DNA of 62,506 bases from an uncultured Chryseobacterium sp. (GCF_913776365.1 NZ_CAJYMO010000318.1:91227-153732); one strand, 5' to 3'. Shown: positions 25,792 through 35,012, counted from the first letter of the stretch. Program-made: numbers and translations. The notes: generated from the sequence alone by a model not told the origin.

Positions 25792-26505
25792 ATGAAGGCC
25801 CTTATTTTTGCAGCAGGAAAAGGAACAAGGCTCAGACCTTTTACAGACCACCATCCCAAGGCACTGGCTAAGGTCAACGGAGTTCCGCTTTTGGAAAGGA
25901 ATATCCGGTACCTGAAAGGTTTCGGCATTACTGATTTTGTCATTAACGTTCATCATTTCGGGAAGCAGATCACGGAATTCCTGAAGCAGCATGACGATTT
26001 CGGATGCACAATCGAGATTTCCGATGAATCGGAGGAGCTGCTGGAAACCGGTGGCGGACTGGTTTTTGCAAGACGGCTGTTGGATCACGGAGAAGATTTC
26101 CTGATCATGAATGCCGATATTTTAACGGATATCAATATCACAGACCTGGTTAATTACCACAAAAAGATAAAAGATTTTGCTACATTAGCAGTTTCGGACC
26201 GTGAAAGTTCAAGAAAACTGCTTTTTAACAACGATCTGGTGTTACGGGGATGGCTGAATGTACAGACCGGTGAGCAGCGGCTTGCGGAATTCAACAAAGG
26301 ATTCAGAGCACTGGCGTTCAGCGGAGTTCACTGTATCAATCCGGTCATTTTTGAAAAAATCAAAAGGAAGGGTAAATTTTCCGTGATGGAAGAATATCTT
26401 GACCTTATGCATACCGAACAGATTCATGGATTTGTACATGACAGCATCCTGATCGATGTAGGAAGACCGGAATCCGTAACGGAGGCCGAAAAATATTTTA
26501 AATAA
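25792..26505 (+). CDS. sugar-phosphate nucleotidyltransferase, MurU-like
   Basis: This 237-residue enzyme has the N-terminal nucleotide-binding loop FAAGKGTRLRPFT (residues 6-18), KPLA-type HPKALAKVNGVPLLER, the metal-binding MNADILTDI and the C-terminal IDVGRPESV. Length and motifs fit MurU/HddC-like single-domain uridylyl- or guanylyltransferases. Given the AmgK-like kinase upstream, conversion of MurNAc-1-phosphate to UDP-MurNAc in wall recycling is a reasonable inference; mannose-1-phosphate guanylylation is the alternative. The LOG gene starts 6 bases after its stop, so they are co-transcribed. Confidence 0.87.
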   Translation: MKALIFAAGKGTRLRPFTDHHPKALAKVNGVPLLERNIRYLKGFGITDFVINVHHFGKQITEFLKQHDDFGCTIEISDESEELLETGGGLVFARRLLDHGEDFLIMNADILTDINITDLVNYHKKIKDFATLAVSDRESSRKLLFNNDLVLRGWLNVQTGEQRLAEFNKGFRALAFSGVHCINPVIFEKIKRKGKFSVMEEYLDLMHTEQIHGFVHDSILIDVGRPESVTEAEKYFK

Positions 26506-26511
26506 CTGGAA

Positions 26512-27264
26512 ATGGAAAAAGAAGGAAGCAGGGACGAAAGTCTGGTGAACCCCCAATTGGATACGAATGAAACCAGGCTGCATGAAAGCCTGAGAGGGAA
26601 AACATGGGATGAAACCATCATGAAGGACAGTTGGATGGTATTTAAGGTAATGGCTGAGTTTGTGGACGGCTATGAAAAGCTGGCCAAAATCGGACCATGT
26701 GTCTCTATCTTCGGATCTGCCAGGCTGAAGCCGGAAAGCAAATACTATGATATGGCTGTTGAAATTGCCGAGAAGATCACAAAAATCGGTTTCGGAATTA
26801 TTACCGGCGGCGGACCCGGTATTATGGAAGCCGGAAACAAAGGGGCTTTCAATGCAAAAGGCAAATCCATCGGGCTGAACATCGACCTTCCCTTTGAACA
26901 GCATTTCAATCCTTATATCAACAAATCGTACTCGATGAATTTCGATTATTTCTTCGTCAGGAAAGTGATGTTCGTAAAATATTCCCAAGGATTCATCGTG
27001 ATGCCCGGAGGATTCGGAACACTGGATGAGCTGACGGAGGCTTTAACACTGATCCAGACCAATAAAATCGGGAAGTTCCCGATCGTTATGGTAGGATCGG
27101 AATTCTGGGGCGGCCTGCTGGACTGGTTCAAGGATACCCTGCTCAGGGAACACATGATCAACGCAGACGATCTTGATCTTTACCGCGTGGTAGATACAGC
27201 AGATGAAGCTGTCGCGCATATCAAGGCATTCTACGATAAATATTCTGTGAATGTTAACTTTTAA
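26512..27264 (+). CDS. LOG family protein (TIGR00730 Rossmann fold)
   Basis: This 250-residue protein has the lysine-decarboxylase-like/LOG fold: IFGSARLK, ITGGGPGIMEAGNKGA and the signature PGGFGTLDELTEAL. Known: LOG proteins hydrolyse nucleoside 5'-monophosphates, including cytokinin ribotides, releasing the base; bacterial members often act on AMP or other NMPs. The N-terminal 60 residues, charged and less conserved, exceed the minimal fold. It begins 6 bases after the MurU-like gene, implying one transcript, although the link to wall recycling is unclear. Confidence 0.9.
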   Translation: MEKEGSRDESLVNPQLDTNETRLHESLRGKTWDETIMKDSWMVFKVMAEFVDGYEKLAKIGPCVSIFGSARLKPESKYYDMAVEIAEKITKIGFGIITGGGPGIMEAGNKGAFNAKGKSIGLNIDLPFEQHFNPYINKSYSMNFDYFFVRKVMFVKYSQGFIVMPGGFGTLDELTEALTLIQTNKIGKFPIVMVGSEFWGGLLDWFKDTLLREHMINADDLDLYRVVDTADEAVAHIKAFYDKYSVNVNF

Positions 27265-27321
27265 TGGCATGTTATTTGTCGCTTAACCTATATAATCATG
27301 ATTGTAAATCTATTATCTGAG

Positions 27322-27792
27322 ATGAAAAAAAGTATATGGATAACAGGAATTTCAGCACTTTTTGTATTGCTGAGTTTTACGTATGTAGACTTTTTCTCCT
27401 CGATGACAAAGGTGGATTATATTGATGGAAGTAAAACATTGAAGTTTACTACAAAAATGAATACGAACCATATTTCCGATGCTATCAAAATCAATCCGAA
27501 TACTGCAGGATTTGAAGCCGAAGTGAAAAGATATGTAAATAATAATTTTGATGTATACGTCAATGGCTCACCGAAAACAATTACTTTCACCGGGAGTCAG
27601 GTAAGCGGAGAAACGGTATGGGTATATTTTGAAACCGGAGGCGTTTCGGATATCAGTACCCTGAAGATTAAGAACACGATCCTCCTGGGAGCTTTTCCCA
27701 AACAGATCAATCTGGTAAACATAGCCTATAAAGGAAGCCAGAAGACCATGAATTTCCAACGTGGAAAAGAAGTGAATGAAATCTCTTTCTAA
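27322..27792 (+). CDS. DUF6702-like secreted protein
   Basis: The ATG at 27322 is preferred over one at 27298 because it begins a normal signal peptide or anchor (MKKSIWITGISALFVLLSFT); the product is 156 residues. The mature domain is a beta-sandwich-like sequence with MNTNHISDAI, GSQVSGETVWVYFE and NLVNIAYKGSQKTMNF, resembling small DUF6702 proteins of Bacteroidota. Function is unknown. It may be the last gene of the preceding operon, and a strong terminator follows. Confidence 0.75.
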   Translation: MKKSIWITGISALFVLLSFTYVDFFSSMTKVDYIDGSKTLKFTTKMNTNHISDAIKINPNTAGFEAEVKRYVNNNFDVYVNGSPKTITFTGSQVSGETVWVYFETGGVSDISTLKIKNTILLGAFPKQINLVNIAYKGSQKTMNFQRGKEVNEISF

Positions 27793-27811
27793 AAAAATTT
27801 AACAAGTATAG

Positions 27812-27839
27812 AACCACTGCAGACGCAGTGGTTTTTTTT
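27812..27839 (+). terminator. intrinsic terminator after the DUF6702-like gene
   Basis: AACCACTGC / GCAGTGGTT stem with an AGAC loop and T tail. Confidence 0.85.
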
Positions 27840-28231
27840 ATGACAACGCCATGCCGACTGTATGTATGAATCATACGTAAAAGTTGAGGACCATCCAAAA
27901 AGCAGATCGTTAATAAAGCCAGGATATAGATAAAACCGTCTGATCTTATTAATGGACTAACCAGGCGATAAAGTCTAACAATAATTGCTGTATAATCGTA
28001 GCCGGCCTTACTCTTAAATGACTTCCCTGCTGATTACCTTATCTGCTCTATAGAAGCAGTCTTTGTGCAGGGTGAACGAAAAAGTAACCGGACTCAGGAA
28101 GTATTCAATCTTTTGCAGCGATTAATAAGATGGTATTTCTGCAGAGTACCCATCGGTCTTTCCTGCCGATTCCATGCCAGCAGTAAAAGCATGTGATATG
28201 TTTAGTAATGGTGGAATCTGCATACATTACC
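27840..28231. other. gene-free stretch, nothing recognised
   Basis: These 392 bases between a plus-strand terminator and the 3' end of the DUF5689 gene contain no long reading frame, repeat or recognisable RNA. A minus-strand fragment reads as a short stretch of sequence interrupted by stops, which could be a decayed gene, but no family was identified. Confidence 0.5.
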
Positions 28232-30379
28232 TCATTGCGCTTTTATTTTAAAATGATCTATTTCCCATGTAGCTGAGGCTGAATCTGTGGAAGTATACCT
28301 GAAGGCAACCCTTACATTCTTTCCGGCAAAGGCATTCAGGCTTACGTTTCCGGAATTGACCCAGTCACCGAATGCTCCCGTATTGGTATCCAGTACAGGA
28401 TATAGCTGCATCCATACCGTTGTTGCAGGGTTTCCCGTATAATGCTCGGTTGCATAAACCTGCAGGGCATTCCCTGAATATCTTACATCCGATGTAAAAC
28501 TGACTGCCGCCTTGGTTTTCCCGGCAAGGCTCACCGATCTGGAAATAAGCCAGTCTTCATTGGCATTGCCTGACCCTGTAAATCCGCTCATCACGGCATA
28601 ATAATCTGTCCCGTTTCCCTGATTGGAGGTCGTCCAGCCCTGAGCGCCGGAAACACTTACAGCTGTCCAGTCTGAGCCTGCAGGGAAGCCTCCGGCTGTA
28701 AAAGCGTCGCTGTAAAGTACGGGAAGTACGGCAGGAAACGTTCCGTCACATCTCGGACTGGTAAATACAATATCGGAAAGTTGTGGGATCCAGAGTTGAT
28801 AAGTGTCATTGAAGATACTTACAATTGCCTGAATATCACCTTTTCCCCCTGCAACTTCAATGGTACTGGCTTCCTTCAGACCAAAAACGGCACGCCCGTT
28901 GGTCCTCAATATAACCCTGCTTCCCAGGCAATCCTCCAGTGTTGTATTGGAAGGATAAGGCCCGTTAGCATAGGTTCTGCCCAGATCGTTGCTGATAAAC
29001 TGAAGATCCCTGATCCTGACCCACCGGCCTACATCTGCCATGCTAAGCTGTGAAATCGTCCTTTCTGCCGGAACAACAGGTTCAGGTAATGTATGGCTGT
29101 CAAAGAAATACCTGAAAACCTCTTCATCCTTGATACGGTACAATACTGCTCCCGAAGCGTCATTGGAGCCCAGCTGAAGCTCATTGCCGACATTTCTGAT
29201 ATACAGGTCTTTTAGTTTGATATACAGCTCTTTTCCCACTTTGAACCGTTCTTCCGTATACAATCCGGTCCTGTTGATATTGATCCTGATTCCCCCGGTA
29301 GCATCCTGTGCATACAGGCATTTGAAAAAGTTTCCGGTCTGGTCATTCGCGGAAACCCGGACTTTCAGGTAAAATGCGCCCGTTACCTGTATAAGGCCTC
29401 CCTGAGAAAGATTGCCGGCCAGCTGCTTGAGTTCTGCTACGGATTTCGCGGTCAATCCATCAGCACTGAAACGGCAGGGATCTGATGTTTTACCGTCCAG
29501 CCTCGGAAAATGAGGGTCGGTACTGCTTTGGCCGGTGTTTTCCATATCGAGATCTGACAGTTTATTGATATACAACTGGTAAGCAGAATTGTATTTGCTT
29601 AAAATCCCTATGAATTTTCCGCGTCCCGCAGGAATAATGCGGTTGGCAAAAGATGCATAGCCACTGTTTCTTACAATGGCTTTTTTTTCGTAGGACTGGG
29701 TCTGCATATTCCATCCCTGCCCTATGGCCTTATTAGCCGTCTCTCCGTCGGGAGCAAAATTTGTACATAAAGCCCTTTCATCAAACTCTGCGTTGTCCAG
29801 CTGAATAAGACATCCGATAAGTTCATCATGACCTGCGAACTGCGCGATCGTGAGTACTTTGGGTACCACATTCACCCTTATGTTACAATCCCTGAAGATA
29901 TGATCCGGAATTTCCTTTTCCGGAATCCGCGTGCCGGAAGAGGCGATCCGGCCCAGTTGCTTTACATTTCCATAGGTTGTAACAGCAAGCCCTTTCAATT
30001 CGATATAAATTTTGGAGCCTTGCGGAAACCGGGTATATGAACTGACCAGATCAATACTTACCGTGAGGCCTTCCGTTGGGTTTTCCGGTGCATCCTGCAG
30101 ATAAAGGGTCTTATAGATATTCCCGGATTCATCTGTAGATGAGACGTACCCTTCGATATAAGCATTTTCTGTAATGACCTCACCGGCAGTTTTCAGCTTC
30201 AGATCATGAATTGTCCATTTCACGAATGCCTGCGCCGGATCTGCATAATAAGCGGCATTCCTGCACTGGTATCCACTGAGATCAGGGTTTTCATATTTAT
30301 CATCGTGTACGCAGCCTATAGCCAGAAAAACAACAAGCAGGATACGGAAACAGGGTTGAATAAAATTGTATTTTTTCAT
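28232..30379 (-). CDS. surface lipoprotein, two DUF5689 domains plus choice-of-anchor J domain
   Basis: This 715-residue lipoprotein has its acylated cysteine at residue 23 (LAIGC). The next residues, VHDD, resemble the acidic surface-export signal of flavobacterial lipoproteins. Two DUF5689 domains follow (about 40-270 and 300-540), each with an OB-like pattern (YIEGYVSSTDESGN, KCLYAQDATGG), then a C-terminal choice-of-anchor J sandwich (about 560-715) with SGNANEDWLIS. Known: DUF5689 proteins often sit next to TonB receptors and nucleases. The receptor gene ends 15 bases upstream, so they form one operon. A SusD-like ligand-capturing role is inferred. Confidence 0.85.
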   Translation of the reverse strand: MKKYNFIQPCFRILLVVFLAIGCVHDDKYENPDLSGYQCRNAAYYADPAQAFVKWTIHDLKLKTAGEVITENAYIEGYVSSTDESGNIYKTLYLQDAPENPTEGLTVSIDLVSSYTRFPQGSKIYIELKGLAVTTYGNVKQLGRIASSGTRIPEKEIPDHIFRDCNIRVNVVPKVLTIAQFAGHDELIGCLIQLDNAEFDERALCTNFAPDGETANKAIGQGWNMQTQSYEKKAIVRNSGYASFANRIIPAGRGKFIGILSKYNSAYQLYINKLSDLDMENTGQSSTDPHFPRLDGKTSDPCRFSADGLTAKSVAELKQLAGNLSQGGLIQVTGAFYLKVRVSANDQTGNFFKCLYAQDATGGIRININRTGLYTEERFKVGKELYIKLKDLYIRNVGNELQLGSNDASGAVLYRIKDEEVFRYFFDSHTLPEPVVPAERTISQLSMADVGRWVRIRDLQFISNDLGRTYANGPYPSNTTLEDCLGSRVILRTNGRAVFGLKEASTIEVAGGKGDIQAIVSIFNDTYQLWIPQLSDIVFTSPRCDGTFPAVLPVLYSDAFTAGGFPAGSDWTAVSVSGAQGWTTSNQGNGTDYYAVMSGFTGSGNANEDWLISRSVSLAGKTKAAVSFTSDVRYSGNALQVYATEHYTGNPATTVWMQLYPVLDTNTGAFGDWVNSGNVSLNAFAGKNVRVAFRYTSTDSASATWEIDHFKIKAQ

Positions 30380-30394
30380 AAGGATCAGAATACA

Positions 30395-33127
30395 TTAAAA
30401 GCGAACATAAATATTGGTGAAGAAAGTTCTTCCTCTGTCGTACCATAGCTTAGGCCCGAAATAAGGGACTGCTCTCTGATAATCCTCCAGCGCATCCGGA
30501 AAGTTGGCCAGCCTTCCCTGTTCGAAACCGCCGGTGACATAATTCCTGTTGTCCAGGATGTTGTTTACAGAAATACTGATTCCCAATCTGTATTTTCTGA
30601 TCATGAATGACTTTCCTGCATTCGCATTCAGCATCAGCTGGTCATCAAATTTCTTCTGTGCTGTCAGTTGCCGGATAAGATCCGGGGTTACTCCGTCATA
30701 CAGCATATCCGTAGTACCGGGTACCGTATATAAAGTGGCCGTTTTATTCAGAGCAGAGAAATCAAGGTATTGGTCCATCAGGTAATTGGCTGAGGTTCCT
30801 ATCCACCAGTATTCCGGCGAGCTGTATTTTAATCCGAAAGAAAAAGCCTTCTGCGGGGTTCCTGCCACCCTGTAATTTTTGATGTTAGCCGCACCAAAGC
30901 TCCTGAAACCATTCTGATCGTCGAATGCATAGACCTGGGGCCGGTTCGTAAAGGTATATTTGCCGGTGCTTGCCATACCTACAGCATTTAAAACAGAGGA
31001 AATTTTCAGATCAAATCCCAGTTCTGCGCCTATATACTGTTTACCGGCGCCACTCATGGCTTCATTGATCAGGGTGTTGTAAGATCCGGAATCCGTATTC
31101 ACCGCGGCATAATATCTCGCAACCTCAGTGGCATTGCTGATGGTTGTGTAGTATGCCGATACCCTGAGTTTTACAATCCGGTCTCTCAGGATGTAGCTTA
31201 TGTCATTCGAACTGATCATCTGATTTTTAACTCCCGGTGTGAGGTAATCCACGACCCTCGGATTAATATAGATTTCATTAAGGGTAGGTGCCAGGCTGAA
31301 AAATGCACCATTATACACCAAAAAATTCTTTCCGTTGATCTTATAGGTTATTTTTCCTTTCAACCCTGCATCCAGAGCATTGAAAACCGCACTTTTTCCT
31401 TTGGAATGGTCAGCAAAAAGAGCGATCCCGCTTTTATAGTCCCCGTTCCTGTAAGCCCGTGAATAGGAGGAAAAAACGGAAGCCATAATATTCCATCTTT
31501 TGAAATCAACCTCAGCAGAGATATTCAGCGAATACTGGTTTTTATGAAACTGATAAGAATATTGGGTGCGTTCTCCTTTCCGGACCTCAGCATCCGGATG
31601 ATCGGCATCATACGGTGTATCATTATTAAAAGGATTGAGGTTATAAGCGTACCGGGCACCCAGCAGATCTTTGATTCTTCTGAAGTTATCAGAATAAAGG
31701 TTGTGATAATTGAAATTGATGTTCAGTTTCCAGTTATTGGCCGGACTTGTATCAAAATGGGAAGCAAAGCTGAAGATTCTGTCCCTGCTGACCTCCTCAA
31801 CCAATGTGTAGGAAGCACCTTTTGAGGTTCCGTCCATATGGGTAAGGTTAATACGGTTGGTATTGTAGAGATCATTCCAGTCAATCTGGGACCGGCCTCG
31901 GAATTCATCAGCTGTTAAAAGACCGTAGCCCGGAAGATTTCTGTAGTAGGTAGGATTCGGGTCTGCTGCATGGAACCAGTCCAGGCGGCTCCGGGCATCA
32001 CTTCCCGTCTGATAGGATACGGTGTTGATCCAATTCGAGTTTTTCCCTATTTTCAGGTAATCCGTGAGCATAACAACCGGTTCAAAGACATTCCTGATCC
32101 GGGAATTTCTTTTCTCTCCGTCCTGCCATCCCCAGTACGGATTATAATTTTTACCCATAAGGTCATAGACTTCCTGTGTGTTGGGAGCATTGGAAGCCCG
32201 GTATGTAGGGGAACCAAAAGCAGTCAGGTTCATTGAATGCCGGTTGCCGAACTGTTTTTCTGCAGTTCCGAAATAGGCATAGGCATCCTGGTAGACACCG
32301 TCTATAACCGCATGGTCTCCCCATCTCCTGCTTCCGGAAAACGTGAATGCCCATCCCTTCCCGGACAATCCGGAGGAATAGGTAGCCAGGATGCGGTGCA
32401 GATAGCTCCTGTTGGTAAACGAATAAGCCAGCGAAGTCTGTTTCCGGTAAGAAGATGCTCTGGTATTGTAGTATACTACCCCGCCCAGGTTTCCGAAAGT
32501 ATACTCAGACGGTGCGTTATTGTAAACGGCTTCATAAGGATATCGGATAACATCATTGAGGCCGCCCCAGTTGCTGAAATCTGCTTTGCCGTCATCACTT
32601 TTAGACATATTAATCCCATTGAATAGCACTTCGCCAAACCGGGTGTCGGTACCTCTCGGCCGGAACCAGTAAGCGCCCAATTCAAATGCAGAAGCCCTCT
32701 GAAACGCATCTCTTCCTGAACTTAACAGCCCGACTGTGGGCTGCATACCGGCACTTTCATCGTCCGCAGTACCGGCAGACTCGTCAAGCATAACGAGGTC
32801 TGTATCACTTTCCGGATTGTAAATAAGCAATATGGTGCCCAGGTCTTTTTCTTTTGCAAATGCAGGTATATCAAATTCAAGGACTTTCGGCTCGTAATCG
32901 TTCTTGACAACGGTGATCCGGTAGCGGCCTGGTTTCAGGTCTGTAAACTGAAAGTAACCGGTTTTATCAGCAATGATATCCTTTCCGGACCCATCAAGGC
33001 CTATCACTGCATTTTCCACAGGATTGCTTTTCTGGTCTTTTACATAAGCGAACACTGTAGTCTGTGCATCATAATACGCTACAGGAAGCAGCGTGAACAA
33101 AGACACTAAAGATAATTTTTTAATCAT
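30395..33127 (-). CDS. TonB-dependent receptor with carboxypeptidase-like N-domain
   Basis: The ATG at 33127 is chosen because it starts a signal peptide (cleavage near residue 21, AYYDA/QT); an upstream in-frame ATG at 33205 would add 26 non-signal residues. The 910-residue protein has an N-terminal CarboxypepD_reg-like domain (about 22-100, NPVENAVIGLDGSGKD), a plug region around 140-240 and a long barrel ending IYVRF. It is paired with the DUF5689 lipoprotein and divergent from a secreted nuclease, suggesting import of nucleic-acid breakdown products or phosphate sources. The substrate is inferred only from context. Confidence 0.87.
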   Translation of the reverse strand: MIKKLSLVSLFTLLPVAYYDAQTTVFAYVKDQKSNPVENAVIGLDGSGKDIIADKTGYFQFTDLKPGRYRITVVKNDYEPKVLEFDIPAFAKEKDLGTILLIYNPESDTDLVMLDESAGTADDESAGMQPTVGLLSSGRDAFQRASAFELGAYWFRPRGTDTRFGEVLFNGINMSKSDDGKADFSNWGGLNDVIRYPYEAVYNNAPSEYTFGNLGGVVYYNTRASSYRKQTSLAYSFTNRSYLHRILATYSSGLSGKGWAFTFSGSRRWGDHAVIDGVYQDAYAYFGTAEKQFGNRHSMNLTAFGSPTYRASNAPNTQEVYDLMGKNYNPYWGWQDGEKRNSRIRNVFEPVVMLTDYLKIGKNSNWINTVSYQTGSDARSRLDWFHAADPNPTYYRNLPGYGLLTADEFRGRSQIDWNDLYNTNRINLTHMDGTSKGASYTLVEEVSRDRIFSFASHFDTSPANNWKLNINFNYHNLYSDNFRRIKDLLGARYAYNLNPFNNDTPYDADHPDAEVRKGERTQYSYQFHKNQYSLNISAEVDFKRWNIMASVFSSYSRAYRNGDYKSGIALFADHSKGKSAVFNALDAGLKGKITYKINGKNFLVYNGAFFSLAPTLNEIYINPRVVDYLTPGVKNQMISSNDISYILRDRIVKLRVSAYYTTISNATEVARYYAAVNTDSGSYNTLINEAMSGAGKQYIGAELGFDLKISSVLNAVGMASTGKYTFTNRPQVYAFDDQNGFRSFGAANIKNYRVAGTPQKAFSFGLKYSSPEYWWIGTSANYLMDQYLDFSALNKTATLYTVPGTTDMLYDGVTPDLIRQLTAQKKFDDQLMLNANAGKSFMIRKYRLGISISVNNILDNRNYVTGGFEQGRLANFPDALEDYQRAVPYFGPKLWYDRGRTFFTNIYVRF

Positions 33128-33152
33128 GACTATTTGGTTTTTATCCTGCTGC

Positions 33153-33164
33153 TGTTGATCAACA
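33153..33164. promoter_or_regulatory. perfect 12-base palindrome, possible operator
   Basis: TGTTGATCAACA reads the same on both strands. It lies 25 bases upstream of the receptor start in the divergent promoter region, where a dimeric regulator could bind. Confidence 0.4.
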
Positions 33165-33219
33165 ACTGAAGCAGAATGTAAATTTAAATATTTTTTCAAA
33201 TTCACAAAATAATAAATGT

Positions 33220-33227
33220 TATTTTTG
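33220..33227 (+). promoter_or_regulatory. possible -7 element TATTTTTG for the nuclease transcript
   Basis: Exact TAnnTTTG match, but 128 bases before the nuclease start, implying a long leader that includes a leader-peptide frame. Confidence 0.35.
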
Positions 33228-33329
33228 AATAAAAATAATAATCATCGTAAAAATTAAAATAAATAACAAAATAAATAACTAATATCCGTAAATAATTAAA
33301 ATTACATATAATACAACAAGGAGAGAGTT

Positions 33330-33359
33330 ATGATTAAAAAAACAACAATAATAAAATGA
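33330..33359 (+). CDS. putative 9-residue leader peptide coupled to the nuclease gene
   Basis: An ATG at 33330 opens the frame MIKKTTIIK and stops with TGA at 33357, overlapping the nuclease ATG as ATGA. A strong Shine-Dalgarno-like AAGGAG at 33318-33323 stands 6 bases before it. Shine-Dalgarno sites are rare in Bacteroidota, so this combination is unusual. Inferred: translation coupling or attenuation of the nuclease. Not shown to be translated. Confidence 0.45.
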   Translation: MIKKTTIIK

Positions 33360-34543
33360 AAAAATTTTCGATTTTATCAGCCGTACTGCTTTCCGTATTT
33401 GCTTTCTCTCAGGAAGGGAAACTCAGGAAAGTGGCTGCTGTAGGCTTTCTGAATGTGGAAAACCTCTGGGACACCATCCGTTCGGCAGATTATATAGACG
33501 GTACAAAGGAGGTAGAAAATCCTGCTTTTCACAGAAGCATCCCTGTGGATTCCATTACATTCCTGGAAGCAGAGAAATATGACGGTCCCTGGAACGATAA
33601 TGCGCTGATCGGTAAAAAAGCCATCCGGTACCAGAGCGGTTCGGGTGATTTTACACCTTCAAGCGCTAAAAACTACGGTTCCAAGATCTATAAAATCAAA
33701 CTTGCCAATGAGGCCAGGGTGATTTCCGAACTGGGAGCACAATATACCAGGACTGCTCCGGCAGTGGTCGGGCTGATTGAAGTGGAAAACCGGAAGGTTG
33801 TGGAAGACCTCATCTGCGAGCCGGCTCTGAAGAAGTATGATTATGGAATTATCCATTATAACTCGTATGATCACAGGGGAATTGATGTGGCTCTGATCTA
33901 TCAGAAAAAAAGATTTACGCCTGTCAGTTCGCTGAAAAAAGAACTCACGGTTTTCGATAACAACGGAAGAAGGGAATACACACGGGATATCCTGGTCGTC
34001 AGCGGTTTCCTGGATCATGAAAAAGTAGCTTTTTTTATGAACCACTGGCCATCAAGAAGAGGCGGTGAAGCTTTATCACAATCTAAAAGAAATGCCGCTG
34101 CCGTTTTGCTGAAGCAGCAGATGGATAGCCTAAGAAGTACTGATCCTTCTGTAAAACTCATTGCCATGGGCGACTTCAATGATGATCCGGTGGATGCAAG
34201 CCTGAAAGATTACCTGCAGGCCAAAGGCAGCCGCAATGATCTGAGTGAAAAGACACCCTACCTGAACCTGATGTATCCGCTGTATAAGAAGGGCGTGGCT
34301 TCGCTCGCTTACCAGGATACCCCGAACCTGTTTGACCAGATCATCGTTTCCAAGAACCTGATTGCAGACCAGGTTACCAAAGCCTATTCCGTCTATAAAG
34401 CTGAAATTTTTGCGCCAGCTTATCTGATCAGCAGGGAGGGAAATTATAAAGGTTACCCATTCCGGTCCTGGGACGGAGACCGGTTTACCGGCGGTTACAG
34501 CGATCATTTTCCGGCATTTGTCATCCTCCAGCGGGAACCATAG
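33356..34543 (+). CDS. secreted endonuclease/exonuclease/phosphatase-family protein
   Basis: This 395-residue protein has a signal peptide (cleavage near residue 18) and the EEP-fold active-site series: NVENLWD, GLIEVENRKVV, NHWPSRRGG, GDFNDDP and the terminal YSDHFPAF. The family hydrolyses phosphodiester bonds in nucleic acids or phospholipids. No C-terminal T9SS domain is present, so it may be periplasmic. It is transcribed away from the TonB receptor/DUF5689 pair across a 228-base region, and such neighbours recur in Bacteroidota, suggesting nucleic-acid scavenging. Specificity is not determined. Confidence 0.9.
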   Translation: MKKFSILSAVLLSVFAFSQEGKLRKVAAVGFLNVENLWDTIRSADYIDGTKEVENPAFHRSIPVDSITFLEAEKYDGPWNDNALIGKKAIRYQSGSGDFTPSSAKNYGSKIYKIKLANEARVISELGAQYTRTAPAVVGLIEVENRKVVEDLICEPALKKYDYGIIHYNSYDHRGIDVALIYQKKRFTPVSSLKKELTVFDNNGRREYTRDILVVSGFLDHEKVAFFMNHWPSRRGGEALSQSKRNAAAVLLKQQMDSLRSTDPSVKLIAMGDFNDDPVDASLKDYLQAKGSRNDLSEKTPYLNLMYPLYKKGVASLAYQDTPNLFDQIIVSKNLIADQVTKAYSVYKAEIFAPAYLISREGNYKGYPFRSWDGDRFTGGYSDHFPAFVILQREP

Positions 34544-34589
34544 TCATAAAGGTACTGTATTTGAATACTTTATACCTACATTTACAGAT

Positions 34590-35012
34590 ATGAAAAATAT
34601 AATCCTAATGCTGCTGATTTCTTTCCTGCCTGTCAGTTATACAGCACAAACCGAGAACAAAAATGATAAAGAGAATTCTGAAATGAAACCGTCAAAGAAC
34701 GAAGACGGAGAATGGGATCTTACGGTAATTGATACCCAATTTGATTATTTCTTAAACGCTATAGCAAAACCGGTGAACCAGTATTCGGAATCCAATCTGA
34801 GAAACAGGAATACGCTGCTGGTAAGCGAATGGAATTCGTATTATACTTCCGGCAGATACCGGAACATTATTGAATCATCGATCGATTATGATCCGAGGGA
34901 AAATTACGGACTTAAATTCGAATACAAACTCTACCAGGTATTTGCGTATGTGAACTGGAAGTACGGCCTGCGGATGAATGGGCTCAGCGGAAGTGATACC
35001 ACCAGATATTAA
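34590..35012 (+). CDS. DUF6146-like secreted protein
   Basis: The ATG at 34590 starts a signal peptide (cleavage near residue 19, SYTA/QT) and gives 140 residues; a longer frame from 34518 would overlap the nuclease gene and add a non-signal extension. The conserved core contains WDLTVIDTQFDYFLNAIAKP and NYGLKFEYKLYQVFAYVNWKYG (read in two parts), typical of a small flavobacterial family (DUF6146). Function is unknown. TACATTTA 10 bases upstream is one base off the -7 consensus. Confidence 0.78.
   Translation: MKNIILMLLISFLPVSYTAQTENKNDKENSEMKPSKNEDGEWDLTVIDTQFDYFLNAIAKPVNQYSESNLRNRNTLLVSEWNSYYTSGRYRNIIESSIDYDPRENYGLKFEYKLYQVFAYVNWKYGLRMNGLSGSDTTRY

Noticed and set aside
33128..33205. N-terminally extended TonB receptor from 33205
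   Set aside because: The extension precedes the signal peptide and would cover the palindrome in the regulatory region.
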